From: Halobellus sp. MBLA0158
Lineage (GTDB): Archaea > Halobacteriota > Halobacteria > Halobacteriales > Haloferacaceae
NCBI RefSeq assembly: GCF_041477585.1
Contig: NZ_JBGNYA010000001.1
Coordinates: 682,001-746,000, forward strand
Length of the DNA: 64,000 nucleotides
Direction of reading: 5' to 3'
Shown: in pieces, positions 34,599-44,082 of the stretch
Layout: each line of letters opens with the position of its first letter
Position numbering within the stretch: position 1 is the first letter of the stretch
Notes under the pieces: generated by a model
Told to the model about the DNA's origin: nothing
Database searches by the model: none
Seen by the model: the letters and a program-made list of their open reading frames with translations, nothing else
Translations under genes and position numbers: made by a program

Positions 34599-35279
34599 TC
34601 ACCGGCGCCCGCCCGGGACCGACGCGACGACCTGCCGCAGTACGGTCGCCTCGGCCTTCCGGAGGTGTTCGGCCGCGGTCCCGACCGCGCAGTCGAGTTC
34701 CGCCGCCACGGCGTCGAGCGTCGCCTCGCGCGGGCTCGCGTAGTACCCGATGTCGACCGCGACTTCGAGCGCCGCCAACTGCCGCGGCGTGAGCGCGGCC
34801 GTCGGATCCGCCACCCGGCCGTCGTAGGGGCGGACGCGGCGGACGGTCACGTCGACGTCGCCCGGAAGGCCGTCGATCGCCGTGGTCAGCTCGCCGCTCG
34901 CCCCCACAAGCGAGACGTCGATCGCGCGGTCCTCTCGGTAGACGATCGGCGGCACGACGACGACGCCGGTGCCGAGGAACGCCGCCGTGAGCCGCGCGTC
35001 GGCCGTCCGCTGGTCCTCGGTGACGGCCAGGTGGAAGCCGCGCCGGCCCTCCGCCGCCGCGGTCTCGTACTCGGCGATCGAGGGCTGGTCCGCCAGGGCG
35101 TCGGTGTAGGCGGCCTCGTCATCGCCGTCGACGAAGAACACGAGCGTGTTCCGCTCGCCGACCGAGGGGTTCCAGTGTCGCAGCCGCGTCTCCCGGAAGC
35201 CGGGCGTGTCGGCGACGAACGCGTGCATCGGGTGGACGTACGCCGCGGGCAGATCGAGTCGGAGTCGGACCGAGCGCAT
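34599..35279 (-). CDS. HTH_10 (Bat-like) transcriptional regulator
   Basis: The 226-residue product has a beta-rich N-terminal half (1-150) and a C-terminal HTH_10 domain with LTPRQLAALEVAVDIGYY, SPREATLDAVAAELDCAVGTAAEHLRKAE, as in bacterio-opsin activator relatives. The ATG at 35279 matches the family N-terminus (RSVRLRLDLPA). It is divergent from the orphan nuoCD gene across 86 bp that hold a small dyad, so it is a natural candidate to regulate that gene. Confidence 0.85.
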   Translation of the reverse strand: MRSVRLRLDLPAAYVHPMHAFVADTPGFRETRLRHWNPSVGERNTLVFFVDGDDEAAYTDALADQPSIAEYETAAAEGRRGFHLAVTEDQRTADARLTAAFLGTGVVVVPPIVYREDRAIDVSLVGASGELTTAIDGLPGDVDVTVRRVRPYDGRVADPTAALTPRQLAALEVAVDIGYYASPREATLDAVAAELDCAVGTAAEHLRKAEATVLRQVVASVPGGRR

Positions 35280-35314
35280 CGGGACCGGTGTCTCGCGCGA
35301 CAAATAAAAATACT

Positions 35315-35328
35315 CCTCACCTTTGAGG
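35315..35328. promoter_or_regulatory. Dyad between the HTH_10 regulator and nuoCD
   Basis: CCTCA-CCTT-TGAGG is a perfect 5-bp dyad in the shared divergent promoter, partly extended by ACT (35312-35314) and AGT (35330-35332). It could be an operator for the neighbouring regulator. TATA-like AAATAAAAAT at 35302-35311 lies next to it. Confidence 0.4.
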
Positions 35329-35365
35329 CAGTAATTCCAGGCACTCCCGTTCCGAACACGTGCGT

Positions 35366-37039
35366 ATGCGACCCCCCTCCGCGTCCCCCGCCGAATCGGT
35401 TTCGCCCGACGCGCGGTCCCGTCCTTCCGCCGAGGCCGCGATCCGCGGCCTGGACGAGCGGTTCTCGGTCCGCCGCGACGACCACCTCCACGCGCCCGGC
35501 GTCGTGATCCGCCCCGACGCCGTCCAGGACGCCCTCCGCTACCTCCGCGACGAGGCGGGCTTCGATCACTGCTCGTGTGCCACCGCCCAGCAGTACGAGG
35601 ACCGCTACGAGACCATCTACCACCTCAAGCGGTACGACGACCCCACCGCCGAACTGAGCGTCGTCGTGCCCGCGCCGCTGGACGACCCCGCGAGCGAGTC
35701 GGCGGCACCGGTCTTTCCGACCGCTGGCTGGCACGAGCGGGAGGCCTACGACCTGATCGGGATCGAGTACGACGACCACCCGGACCTGCGGCGCCTGCTC
35801 CTGCCCGAGACGTGGCAGGGGCACCCGCTGTCGAGGGACTACGACCGGGACCGGCCGCAGATCGTCCCCTACACGGAGAACGTCAATCCGATCCAGGACG
35901 ACGACCGCGAGGGCGACACCCTGTTGTTGAACATCGGGCCGCACCACCCCGCGACCCACGGCGTCCTCCACCTGGAGGTGACCCTCGACGGCGAGCAGGT
36001 CGTCGACGTCGAGCCCGATATCGGCTACATCCACCGCTGCGAGGAGCAGATGTGCCAGTCGAAGACCTACCGCCACCAGATTATGCCGTACCCCGACCGG
36101 TGGGACTGGGGCGGCGCCGGCCTGCTCAACGAGTGGGCCTACGCTCGGACGGCCGAGCGACTCGCCGACATCGATGTCCCGGAGTACGCGCAGGTGATCC
36201 GGACAATGGCCGCGGAGCTCTCGCGGATGCTCTCGCACTTCCTGGCCGTCGGCGCGTACGCGCTCGACGTCATCGGCGACTTCACGGCGACGTTTATGTA
36301 CGCGATCAAGGACCGCGAGCGGATCCAGAACATCCTCGAAGACCTCACCGGCCAGCGGCTGATGTTCAACTACTTCCGGCTCGGCGGCGTCGCCTGGGAC
36401 CTCCCCGAACCGCGCGAGGAGTTCTTCGAGCGGGTCTACGACTTCGTCGACGACCTGCCGACGCGGCTCGCGGAGTACCACGACCTCCTCACCGGCAACG
36501 AGGTCATCCAGATGCGGACGGTCGACACGGGCGTCCTCTCCGCGGAGACGGCGAAGGCCTACGGCTGCACGGGCCCCGTCGCTCGCGGCTCCGGGGTCGA
36601 CTACGACCTCCGCCGCGACGACCCCTACGGCTACTACGACCAACTGGCGTGGGACGTCGTCACCCAGCCCGACGGCGACAACTTCGCGCGGCTGCTCGTC
36701 CGCCTCCGCGAGATCGAGCAGTCCGCGCGGATCGTCGAGCAGTGCGCCGAGCTGCTCGAAGACTGGCCCGAGGCGGACCGAGAGATCCAGGCGAACGTCC
36801 CCCGCACGCTCAAACCGGACGACGACACCGAGGTCTACCGGGCCGTCGAGGCCGCGAAAGGGGAACTCGGGATCTACATCCGCGCGGACGGCACCGACTC
36901 GCCCGCGCGGTTCAAGATCCGCGGCCCCTCCTTCTCGCACCTCCAGGCGCTCCCCGAGATGACCCGCGGCGGCTACATCCCCGACCTGATCGCGACGCTC
37001 GGGAGCCTCGACACGATTATGGGCGAGGTGGACCGGTAG
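35366..37039 (+). CDS. Fused NADH dehydrogenase-like subunit NuoCD (orphan copy)
   Basis: The 557-residue product joins NuoC (about 1-175; GWHEREAYDLIGIEYDDHPDLRRLLLP) and NuoD (about 180-557; NIGPHHPATHGVLHLEV, DIGYIHRCEE, KIRGPSFSHLQALPEM). Haloarchaea normally carry a nuo/fpo operon with nuoA-N; this gene has no other nuo gene beside it. It is either a second CD subunit for an alternate complex or a relocated copy. NuoD ends normally (GSLDTIMGEVDR), so it looks functional. Quinone-site His residues in HHPATHG are kept. Confidence 0.93.
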   Translation: MRPPSASPAESVSPDARSRPSAEAAIRGLDERFSVRRDDHLHAPGVVIRPDAVQDALRYLRDEAGFDHCSCATAQQYEDRYETIYHLKRYDDPTAELSVVVPAPLDDPASESAAPVFPTAGWHEREAYDLIGIEYDDHPDLRRLLLPETWQGHPLSRDYDRDRPQIVPYTENVNPIQDDDREGDTLLLNIGPHHPATHGVLHLEVTLDGEQVVDVEPDIGYIHRCEEQMCQSKTYRHQIMPYPDRWDWGGAGLLNEWAYARTAERLADIDVPEYAQVIRTMAAELSRMLSHFLAVGAYALDVIGDFTATFMYAIKDRERIQNILEDLTGQRLMFNYFRLGGVAWDLPEPREEFFERVYDFVDDLPTRLAEYHDLLTGNEVIQMRTVDTGVLSAETAKAYGCTGPVARGSGVDYDLRRDDPYGYYDQLAWDVVTQPDGDNFARLLVRLREIEQSARIVEQCAELLEDWPEADREIQANVPRTLKPDDDTEVYRAVEAAKGELGIYIRADGTDSPARFKIRGPSFSHLQALPEMTRGGYIPDLIATLGSLDTIMGEVDR

Positions 37040-37070
37040 CTCGGCGAGCACAGTCGCTCCGAGGCGATTT

Positions 37071-37194
37071 GCGAACAGCCGGCACCTCCCATTTCGAACC
37101 GCTCCCGCGCCGACGTGCCGGACACCCGCCGACCGGCGCAGGACCGCTATTACGTCACGGCGGGCCTGGCCTCGCGATCGTATGTAAACGCTCG
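37071..37194 (+). repeat. Intergenic repeat copy B (partner of 20375-20497)
   Basis: This 124-bp segment starts GCGAACAGCCGGCAC and ends TCGTATGTAAACGCTCG, matching copy A at both ends with 1 and 2 changes. It begins 32 nt after the nuoCD stop and ends 80 nt before mutS, nearly the same layout as copy A. Its role is unknown. Confidence 0.5.
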
Positions 37195-37244
37195 TGGCCG
37201 CGGACCCGCGGGACCCGGACCGCGGCACCTCCCACACCGTAGCG

Positions 37245-37250
37245 TTTTAT
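37245..37250 (+). promoter_or_regulatory. TATA box of mutS
   Basis: TTTTAT, within GCGTTTTATCC, lies about 26 nt before the mutS ATG, consistent with a leaderless transcript. Confidence 0.6.
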
Positions 37251-37273
37251 CCGCCCGCCGCCCAGGTGCGGGT

Positions 37274-40036
37274 ATGGCCTCGCAGGGAATCGTCGAGGAG
37301 TTCCTCTCTCTGAAGTCCGAGACCGACGCCGACATCCTGACGATGCAGTGCGGCGACTTCTACGAGTTCTTCGCCGACGACGCCGAGCGCGTCGCCGACG
37401 AACTCGATCTGAAGGTCTCTCAGAAGTCCTCACACGGCTCGTCGTACCCGATGGCCGGCGTCCCGGTCGACGACCTCACGCCGTACCTGAAGGCGCTCGT
37501 CGAGCGCGGCTACCGGGTGGCTGTCGCCGACCAGTTCGAGGGCGACGGCGGCGACCACTACCGCGAGATCACCCGGATCGTCACGCCGGGCACCCTGCTC
37601 GAAACCGACGACGCCGAGGCGCGGTACACCGCCGCGGTCGTCGGCGACGTGGGCGGCGCCGGAACCGCGACCGACGACGCACGGATCGGCCTCGCCTTCG
37701 CGGACGCGACGACCGGGCAGTTCCTCGTGACCGTCGCCGAGGGCGTCGACGCGGCGCTGTCGGAACTCCACCGCTTCGGGCCCGTCGAGATTCTCCCCGG
37801 GCCGGACGTCCGCGGCGACGACGCCGTCACCCGGCGCCTCCGCGAGGAGACCGATGCCACGGTCTCGCTGTTCGAGGTCGACGCCTTCGCGCCCGGCCGC
37901 GCGGAGCACGCGCTCCGCGAGCAGTTCGGCCGGGAGACGCTCGACAGCGTCGGCATCCGGGAGGAAGAAGCGATCCGCGCCGCGGGCGCGGTCCTCCGCT
38001 ACGTCGAGGAGACCGGCGCGGGCGTGTTGCCATCGATGACGCGGGTCCGGCGCTTCGAGACGACGGACCACCTCGAACTCGACTCGACGACCCAGCGCAA
38101 CCTCGAACTCACAGAGACGATGCAGGGCGGCAGCGACGGGACGCTCTTCGAGACGATCGACCACACGGTCACGAGCCCCGGGCGCCGGCTCCTGCGGGAG
38201 TGGGTGACGCGCCCCCGCCGCGACCGCGACGAACTCGACCGTCGGCTCGACTGCGTCGAAGCCCTGGCGTCGGCGGCGCTGGCGCGCGAGCGCGTCCGCG
38301 AGGCGCTCGACGGCGGCTACGACCTCGAACGGCTCGCGGCCAGAACGATCTCGGGGAGCGCCGACGCCCGCGACCTCCTCGCTGTCCGGGACACGCTCGC
38401 GATCCTCCCCGCCGTCGCCGACGCCATCGCGGGCTCGCCGCTCGCGGACTCGCCCCTGGCGGAGGTCGTCGACCGGCCCGACCGGGAGATCGCCGGGGAG
38501 ATCCGCGAGGAACTCGACGCGGCGCTCGCCGACGACCCGCCGAAGACCGTCAGTCAGGGCGGCCTGTTCGAGCGCGGCTACGACGACGAACTCGACGACC
38601 TGCTCGACCGCCACGACGAGGCCCAGGAGTGGATCGACACGCTGGCCGAGCGCGAGAAGCGACAGCACGGCCTCAGCCACGTCACCGTCGACCGCAACAA
38701 GACCGACGGCCACTACATCCAGATCGGGAAATCGGTCGCCGATCAGGTCCCGGACCACTACACGGAGATCAAGACGCTCAAGAACTCGAAGCGGTTCGTC
38801 ACCGACGAACTCGAAGAGCGCGAGCGGGAGATCCTCCGACTGGAGGAGGCACGCGGCGACCTCGAATACGAGCTGTTCTGCGACCTCCGCGACCGGATCG
38901 GAGAGCGCGCGGAGCTCCTCCAGGACGTCGGCCGCGCGCTCGCCGAGGTCGACGCGCTGGCGTCGCTCGCGGCCCACGCCGTCGGCAACGACTGGGTCCG
39001 GCCGGAGCTGGTCGAGTCAGGGCCGCTGGAGATCGAGGCCGGCCGGCACCCGGTCGTCGAGCAGACCACGGAGTTCGTCCCGAACGACCTCTCGATGGAC
39101 CGAGAGCGGGGGTTCCTGCTCGTCACCGGGCCGAATATGAGCGGGAAGTCGACGTATATGCGCCAGGTCGCGCTCATCACGCTTCTCGCTCAGATCGGCA
39201 GCTTCGTCCCCGCGCGCTCGGCGACGATCGGGCTCGTCGACGGAATTTACACTCGTGTGGGGGCGCTCGACGAGCTCGCGCAGGGCCGCTCGACGTTTAT
39301 GGTCGAGATGCAGGAGCTCTCGAACATCCTGCACTCGGCGTGCGAGGACTCGCTCGTCATCCTCGACGAGGTGGGGCGGGGGACCGCCACCTACGACGGC
39401 ATCTCGATCGCGTGGGCCGCGACCGAGTACCTCCACAACGAGATCCGCGCGAAGACGCTGTTTGCGACCCACTACCACGAGCTCACGTCGCTGGCGGACC
39501 ACCTCGGGCGCGTGGAGAACGTCCACGTCGCCGTCGACGACTCGGGCGAGGACGTCACCTTCCTGCGGACGATCGAGGAGGGACCCACCGACAGGTCGTA
39601 CGGCGTCCACGTCGCGGAGCTGGCGGGCGTCCCCGAACCCGTCGTCTCCCGCGCGGACGAGGTGCTCGAACGGCTCCGCGCCGAGGAGGCGATCGAAGCG
39701 AAGGGCAGCGGCGGGGGCGGAAGCGACAGCGGCCCGACGCAGGCCGTCTTCGACCTCTCGTCGGGGCAGTTCGTCGACGGGAGCGGCTCGGATCGCGGCG
39801 CCGACGCGTCGGGAGCGGCGGAGGCGGCGGAAGCGACCGACGGCGGCCAGCGCTCGGAGTCGGGAGCGTCGGAAGCGGCGACGGGCGCCGGCGGAGGGTC
39901 AACTCCCGACCCTGATCCCGACCCGGCGCTCGCCGACGTCGCGGCGGACCTCGAAGCCCTCGATCTGGCGGAGGTCTCGCCGATCGAACTTATGAGTCGC
40001 GTCCAGGAGTGGCAGGAGCGCCTCGACGACGCGTGA
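37274..40036 (+). CDS. mutS: DNA mismatch repair protein MutS
   Basis: The 920-residue product has the mismatch-binding domain (MQCGDFYEFFADDAERVADEL, the F-x-E motif), core and clamp domains, and a C-terminal ABC ATPase with TGPNMSGKSTYMRQVALI and VILDEVGRGTATYDGISIAWA. A Gly/Ser/Ala-rich acidic linker at about 810-885 precedes a short helix (SPIELMSRVQEWQERL) that resembles the bacterial MutS C-terminal tetramerisation peptide. With MutL nearby it forms the mismatch repair module found in haloarchaea but rare in other archaea. Confidence 0.96.
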   Translation: MASQGIVEEFLSLKSETDADILTMQCGDFYEFFADDAERVADELDLKVSQKSSHGSSYPMAGVPVDDLTPYLKALVERGYRVAVADQFEGDGGDHYREITRIVTPGTLLETDDAEARYTAAVVGDVGGAGTATDDARIGLAFADATTGQFLVTVAEGVDAALSELHRFGPVEILPGPDVRGDDAVTRRLREETDATVSLFEVDAFAPGRAEHALREQFGRETLDSVGIREEEAIRAAGAVLRYVEETGAGVLPSMTRVRRFETTDHLELDSTTQRNLELTETMQGGSDGTLFETIDHTVTSPGRRLLREWVTRPRRDRDELDRRLDCVEALASAALARERVREALDGGYDLERLAARTISGSADARDLLAVRDTLAILPAVADAIAGSPLADSPLAEVVDRPDREIAGEIREELDAALADDPPKTVSQGGLFERGYDDELDDLLDRHDEAQEWIDTLAEREKRQHGLSHVTVDRNKTDGHYIQIGKSVADQVPDHYTEIKTLKNSKRFVTDELEEREREILRLEEARGDLEYELFCDLRDRIGERAELLQDVGRALAEVDALASLAAHAVGNDWVRPELVESGPLEIEAGRHPVVEQTTEFVPNDLSMDRERGFLLVTGPNMSGKSTYMRQVALITLLAQIGSFVPARSATIGLVDGIYTRVGALDELAQGRSTFMVEMQELSNILHSACEDSLVILDEVGRGTATYDGISIAWAATEYLHNEIRAKTLFATHYHELTSLADHLGRVENVHVAVDDSGEDVTFLRTIEEGPTDRSYGVHVAELAGVPEPVVSRADEVLERLRAEEAIEAKGSGGGGSDSGPTQAVFDLSSGQFVDGSGSDRGADASGAAEAAEATDGGQRSESGASEAATGAGGGSTPDPDPDPALADVAADLEALDLAEVSPIELMSRVQEWQERLDDA

Positions 40037-40085
40037 TCGGGATCTCAACGGCCGACGCGGCGACGACCGGTAACGATTAGGCCGT

Positions 40086-40106
40086 CTACTCCCAGGGTTG
40101 GGGTAG
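40086..40106. terminator. Hairpin downstream of mutS
   Basis: CTAC(T)CCCA (40086-40094) can pair with TGGGGTAG (40099-40106) around a GGGT loop with one bulged T. It lies 50 nt after the mutS stop and has no T-tract, so it may be a transcript end structure or a site for the Nudix promoter. The assignment is weak. Confidence 0.25.
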
Positions 40107-40168
40107 CATATGTGTGGGGACGAGCGACCGCGCCGCGGAACGGTCGGCGTGTACCGGGGTGAGCGCCC

Positions 40169-40636
40169 GTGACCGAAGCGGCGGAGCGCGACGCGGAGGC
40201 CGAAGCCGACGAGCAGGACGACCACCTCGAGGCGACGATCAGCCAGCGCGGCGTCCTCTTTTCGGCTCGGGACCGCATCCTGATTGTCCGCCGGAGCACC
40301 GACGGCGGCTGGGAGCTGCCCGGCGGCCGGCTCGGCCCCTACGAGGACGCGCCCGTCGGCGTCCACCGCGAGATCGTCGAGGAGACCGGTCTGGACGTCC
40401 ACGTCGGCCGGCCGGTCCACACGGCGTCGTGGCGCAACGACGTCGATCGGGGGCGGTTCGCGGTCTACTACCGGTGCATCGTCCCCGCGGCGCTCGACGT
40501 CGCGAGCAGCGATCCCGTCTCGCTCAGCGACGAGCATATGGACCACACCTGGCTGCCGCCGGAGGCGGCCGCAGACCGGCTGAGCAACGTCCAGAGCGAG
40601 GCCGTCGCGGCCGCGCTGGAGGTCCACGATGGGTGA
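40169..40636 (+). CDS. Nudix hydrolase
   Basis: The 155-residue product carries a complete Nudix box, G-x5-E-x7-REIVEETGL, at about 52-74 (WELPGGRLGPYEDA, then HREIVEETGLDV). The first 25 residues are an acidic haloarchaeal extension. It starts with GTG and overlaps mutL by 8 nt, placing it in one operon with mismatch repair. A role in removing oxidised nucleotides, as for MutT, is plausible but not proven. Confidence 0.88.
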   Translation: MTEAAERDAEAEADEQDDHLEATISQRGVLFSARDRILIVRRSTDGGWELPGGRLGPYEDAPVGVHREIVEETGLDVHVGRPVHTASWRNDVDRGRFAVYYRCIVPAALDVASSDPVSLSDEHMDHTWLPPEAAADRLSNVQSEAVAAALEVHDG

Positions 40637-43046
40637 GGGATCCGACGCGAACGCCGAACGTAGCGGGACCGACGCGGACGAACGTGCGGCCAGCGGCGAC
40701 GAGCCCCCGAGCCCGACGATCCACGAACTCGACGACCGGACGGTCAGGCAGATCGCCGCGGGCGAGGTCGTCGAGCGCCCCGCCTCCGTCGTGAAGGAGC
40801 TCCTCGAAAACAGCCTCGACGCCGACGCCTCCCGGATCTCGGTCGCGGTCGACACCGGCGGCACCGAGGGCGTCCGCGTCCGCGACGACGGCGTCGGGAT
40901 GGACCGCGAGGCGGTCCAGCGCGCGGTCGAAGAACACACCACGAGCAAGATCGCGGACATCGACGACCTCGAAGCGGGCGTCGGCACCCTCGGCTTCCGC
41001 GGCGAGGCGCTCCACACGATCGGCGCGGTCTCGCGGCTCACCATCCGGACGAAGCCCCGCGGCGGCGACACGGGCACGGAGCTCCGCGTCGAGGGCGGCG
41101 AGGTGACCGCCGTCGAGCCTGCGGGCTGTCCCGAGGGCACGGTCGTCGCGGTCGAGGACCTCTTCTACAACACGCCCGCCCGCCGGAAGTTCCTGAAGAC
41201 GACCGCGACGGAGTTCGACCACGTCAACACCGTCGTCACCCACTACGCGCTGGCGAACCCCGACGTCGCCATCTCCCTGGAGCACGACGACCGCGAGGTG
41301 TTCGCGACGGAGGGCCGCGGCAGTCTCCGCTCGGCGGTCCTCTCCGTGTACGGCCGCGAGGTCGCCGAGTCGATGATCGCCGTCGACCACGAACCCGACG
41401 CGGGCCCGATCGGCCGGATCGAGGGGCTGGTGAGCCACCCGGAGACGACTCGCAGCACCCGCGAGTACCTCTCGACGTTCGTCAACGACCGGTACGTCAC
41501 CGCCGGCGCCCTCCGGGAGGCCGTCCTCGACGCCTACGGCGGCCAGCTCGCGACCGACCGCTACCCCTTCGCGGTTCTGTTCGTCGAGGTCCCCGCCGAC
41601 GCGGTCGACGTCAACGTCCACCCCCGGAAGATGGAGGTCCGCTTCGACGACGAGCCGGGCGTCCGCGAGGCCGTCACCGAGGCGGTCCGCTCGGCGCTCT
41701 TGGAGGAGGGACTGATCCGATCGACCGCGCCCCGGGGGCGCTCGGCCCCCGACGAGGCGGAGATCGCGCCCGAGTCGCCCGAGGACGAGGTCCGCGGCGG
41801 CGCCGGCCACAGCCCGCAGCCGCGCGAGGGGGAATCAGAGAGCACCTCCCGTCGATCGGAAGGGACCGGCGCCCGAACCGGCGGCGCGGACGCCCGCGAC
41901 GGGGCGAACGACCCGACAGCGCTCGGACGCGCCGCCGACGGGGCGGACGCCGGAGCGACCGCCTCCGGCCTCGACGACTTCGACGGTGGCGACCTTGATG
42001 GGGGAGATCTCGACGGTGGCGACCTCGACGAGGACGACTCCGGCACGGTCGCCGCCGATTCCGACGCCGACGATCCAACCGACAGCGACCGGGCGCGCGC
42101 GGTCGACCCGTCGGACGAGGACGCCTGGAGCGTCACCGGTGGCGGGAGCGGCCGCGCGGACGGGAGCCTCGACGGCGCTTCCGCGTCGAACACCTCGAAG
42201 TCCGACGCGAACCGCCGCGGCTCGTCGGACGTCGCTCCCGGCTTGGATTCTGACTCCGGCGCGGAATCGGACTTCGACACCGACTCCACTGCCGCCGACC
42301 ACGACGCCACCGAGTCGGGGTCGCGACCCGGCCGGTCGTCCCGGCCCGATCGGCCGACCGGCATCGTCGGGCCGACGACCCAGCGCGACCTCTCCGGCGA
42401 GAGAGCGACGCTGGAACCGGAGTTCGACTCGCTGCCGTCGATGCGGATTCTCGGCCAGCTCCACGACACCTACGTCGTCGCCGAGACCGACTCCGGAATG
42501 GTGCTCGTCGACCAGCACGCGGCCGACGAGCGCGTGAACTACGAGCGGTTGCAGACCGAACTCGACGGCGACGTCGCGACCCAGGCGCTCGCCGAGCCGG
42601 TCGCGCTCGAACTCACCGCCCGGGAGGCCGCGCTCTTCGCGGAGTACCGCGAGGCGCTCGCCGAACTGGGCTTCCGCGCGGAGCGCACCGGCGACCGGAC
42701 GGTCGAGGTCGCGTCCGTGCCCGCGGTGTTCGCCGAAGCGCTCGATCCCGAGCGCCTGCGCGACGCCCTGACCGCGTTCGTCGCCGAGGGCGACTCGGGC
42801 GGCGCTCGGACGGTCGACGCCGTGGTCGACGACCTCCTCGCGGACCTCGCGTGCTACCCCTCGGTGACCGGGAACACCTCGCTCACGGAGGGGTCTGTCG
42901 TCGGCCTCCTGGAGGCGCTCGACGACTGCGAGAACCCCTACGCCTGCCCGCACGGCCGCCCGGTCGTCGTCTCGATCGACGCCGAGGAGATCGGCGATCG
43001 CTTCGAGCGGGACTATCCCGGCCACGGCGGGCGCCGCCGCGAGTGA
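40629..43046 (+). CDS. mutL: DNA mismatch repair protein MutL (with endonuclease motif)
   Basis: The 805-residue product has a GHKL ATPase half (about 35-365) with [19 protein letters not shown] and FVNDRYV. The C-terminal half holds [12 protein letters not shown], matching the DQHAx2Ex4E endonuclease motif, plus ACYPSV and CPHGRP, so it should nick DNA like other MutLs from organisms without MutH. Between them lies a very long acidic linker (about 365-600) with [19 protein letters not shown]-type repeats. It overlaps the Nudix gene by 8 nt. Confidence 0.95.
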   Translation: MGEGSDANAERSGTDADERAASGDEPPSPTIHELDDRTVRQIAAGEVVERPASVVKELLENSLDADASRISVAVDTGGTEGVRVRDDGVGMDREAVQRAVEEHTTSKIADIDDLEAGVGTLGFRGEALHTIGAVSRLTIRTKPRGGDTGTELRVEGGEVTAVEPAGCPEGTVVAVEDLFYNTPARRKFLKTTATEFDHVNTVVTHYALANPDVAISLEHDDREVFATEGRGSLRSAVLSVYGREVAESMIAVDHEPDAGPIGRIEGLVSHPETTRSTREYLSTFVNDRYVTAGALREAVLDAYGGQLATDRYPFAVLFVEVPADAVDVNVHPRKMEVRFDDEPGVREAVTEAVRSALLEEGLIRSTAPRGRSAPDEAEIAPESPEDEVRGGAGHSPQPREGESESTSRRSEGTGARTGGADARDGANDPTALGRAADGADAGATASGLDDFDGGDLDGGDLDGGDLDEDDSGTVAADSDADDPTDSDRARAVDPSDEDAWSVTGGGSGRADGSLDGASASNTSKSDANRRGSSDVAPGLDSDSGAESDFDTDSTAADHDATESGSRPGRSSRPDRPTGIVGPTTQRDLSGERATLEPEFDSLPSMRILGQLHDTYVVAETDSGMVLVDQHAADERVNYERLQTELDGDVATQALAEPVALELTAREAALFAEYREALAELGFRAERTGDRTVEVASVPAVFAEALDPERLRDALTAFVAEGDSGGARTVDAVVDDLLADLACYPSVTGNTSLTEGSVVGLLEALDDCENPYACPHGRPVVVSIDAEEIGDRFERDYPGHGGRRRE

Positions 43047-43090
43047 GGCTCGGGGATCGGTCGGTCCGCGACCGACAATCGCTCTTATGT

Positions 43091-43113
43091 ACCCCCTGAC
43101 CGAACGAGGGGGT
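43091..43113. promoter_or_regulatory. Inverted repeat at the start of the sugar kinase gene
   Basis: ACCCCCT (43091-43097) and AGGGGGT (43107-43113) are perfect 7-bp arms separated by 9 nt, and the right arm touches the ATG. TATA-like CTTATGT is at 43084-43090. A regulator or an RNA hairpin here would control the kinase. Confidence 0.45.
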
Positions 43114-44073
43114 ATGTCTGCCATCGTGACGTTCGGCGAGACGATGCTCAGGCTCTCGCCCCCGCGGGGCGAACGTCTCGAACGAACGCGCGCCCTCGAC
43201 GCCCAGCAGGGCGGCGCCGAGAGCAACGTCGCGGTCGCGACCGCCCGACTCGGCGCGGAGACGACCTGGCTCTCGAAGCTCCCCGACTCGCCGCTCGGCC
43301 GACGGATCACCGCGGAACTGCGCAGCCACGGCGTCGATCCGGCGGTCGCCTGGGACGACAGCGCGGACGCCCGACTCGGCACGTACTACCTCGAACACGG
43401 GGGCGACCCCCGCGGCACCGACGTCATCTACGACCGGGCGGACGCGTCGGTCACGACCGCGACGCCCGACGAACTCCCGACGGAGGTCCTCCGGGACGCC
43501 GACGTCTTCTACACGAGCGGGATCACCCCGGCGCTGTCGCCGACGCTCTCGGACACGACCGCCGCGCTCCTCCGGGGCGCCCGGGAGGCCGGCGCCAGGA
43601 CGGCCTTCGACCTGAACTACCGCTCGAAGCTGTGGTCGCCCGACGAGGCCGGCGAGGGGTACGAGGCGCTCTTCCCGCACGTCGACGTGCTGTTCGCCGC
43701 CGAGCGCGACGTCGAGACCTGCCTCGGTCGCGAGGGCGACCCGATCGAGGTCGCCAACGGCCTGCTCCGCGACTACGACTTCGAGACCGTGGTGCTCACC
43801 CGCGGCGAGAACGGCTCGGTCGCCGTCGCCGACGGCGAGGCCTACGAACAGCCCGTCTACGACGCCGACACCTTCGACGCGATCGGCACCGGCGACGCGT
43901 TCGTCGGCGGCTACCTCGCGAGGCGGACCGACGGCGGCTCGATCCCCGACGCGCTCGCGTACGCCGCCGCGACGGCGTCGCTGAAGCGCACGATCGACGG
44001 CGACCTGGCCGTCGTCACGCCGGCAGAGGTAGAGGCCGTGATCGACCGCGACGCCGGCGGGATTTCGAGGTGA
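43114..44073 (+). CDS. PfkB-family sugar kinase (2-keto-3-deoxygluconate kinase type)
   Basis: The 319-residue product has the PfkB signatures [17 protein letters not shown] and [18 protein letters not shown], with the catalytic Asp in [25 protein letters not shown] and [10 protein letters not shown] are typical of haloarchaeal KDG kinase in the semi-phosphorylative Entner-Doudoroff pathway. Substrate assignment is from family resemblance; other ketose substrates are possible. Confidence 0.88.
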   Translation: MSAIVTFGETMLRLSPPRGERLERTRALDAQQGGAESNVAVATARLGAETTWLSKLPDSPLGRRITAELRSHGVDPAVAWDDSADARLGTYYLEHGGDPRGTDVIYDRADASVTTATPDELPTEVLRDADVFYTSGITPALSPTLSDTTAALLRGAREAGARTAFDLNYRSKLWSPDEAGEGYEALFPHVDVLFAAERDVETCLGREGDPIEVANGLLRDYDFETVVLTRGENGSVAVADGEAYEQPVYDADTFDAIGTGDAFVGGYLARRTDGGSIPDALAYAAATASLKRTIDGDLAVVTPAEVEAVIDRDAGGISR

Positions 44074-44082
44074 TGGTCGGGG

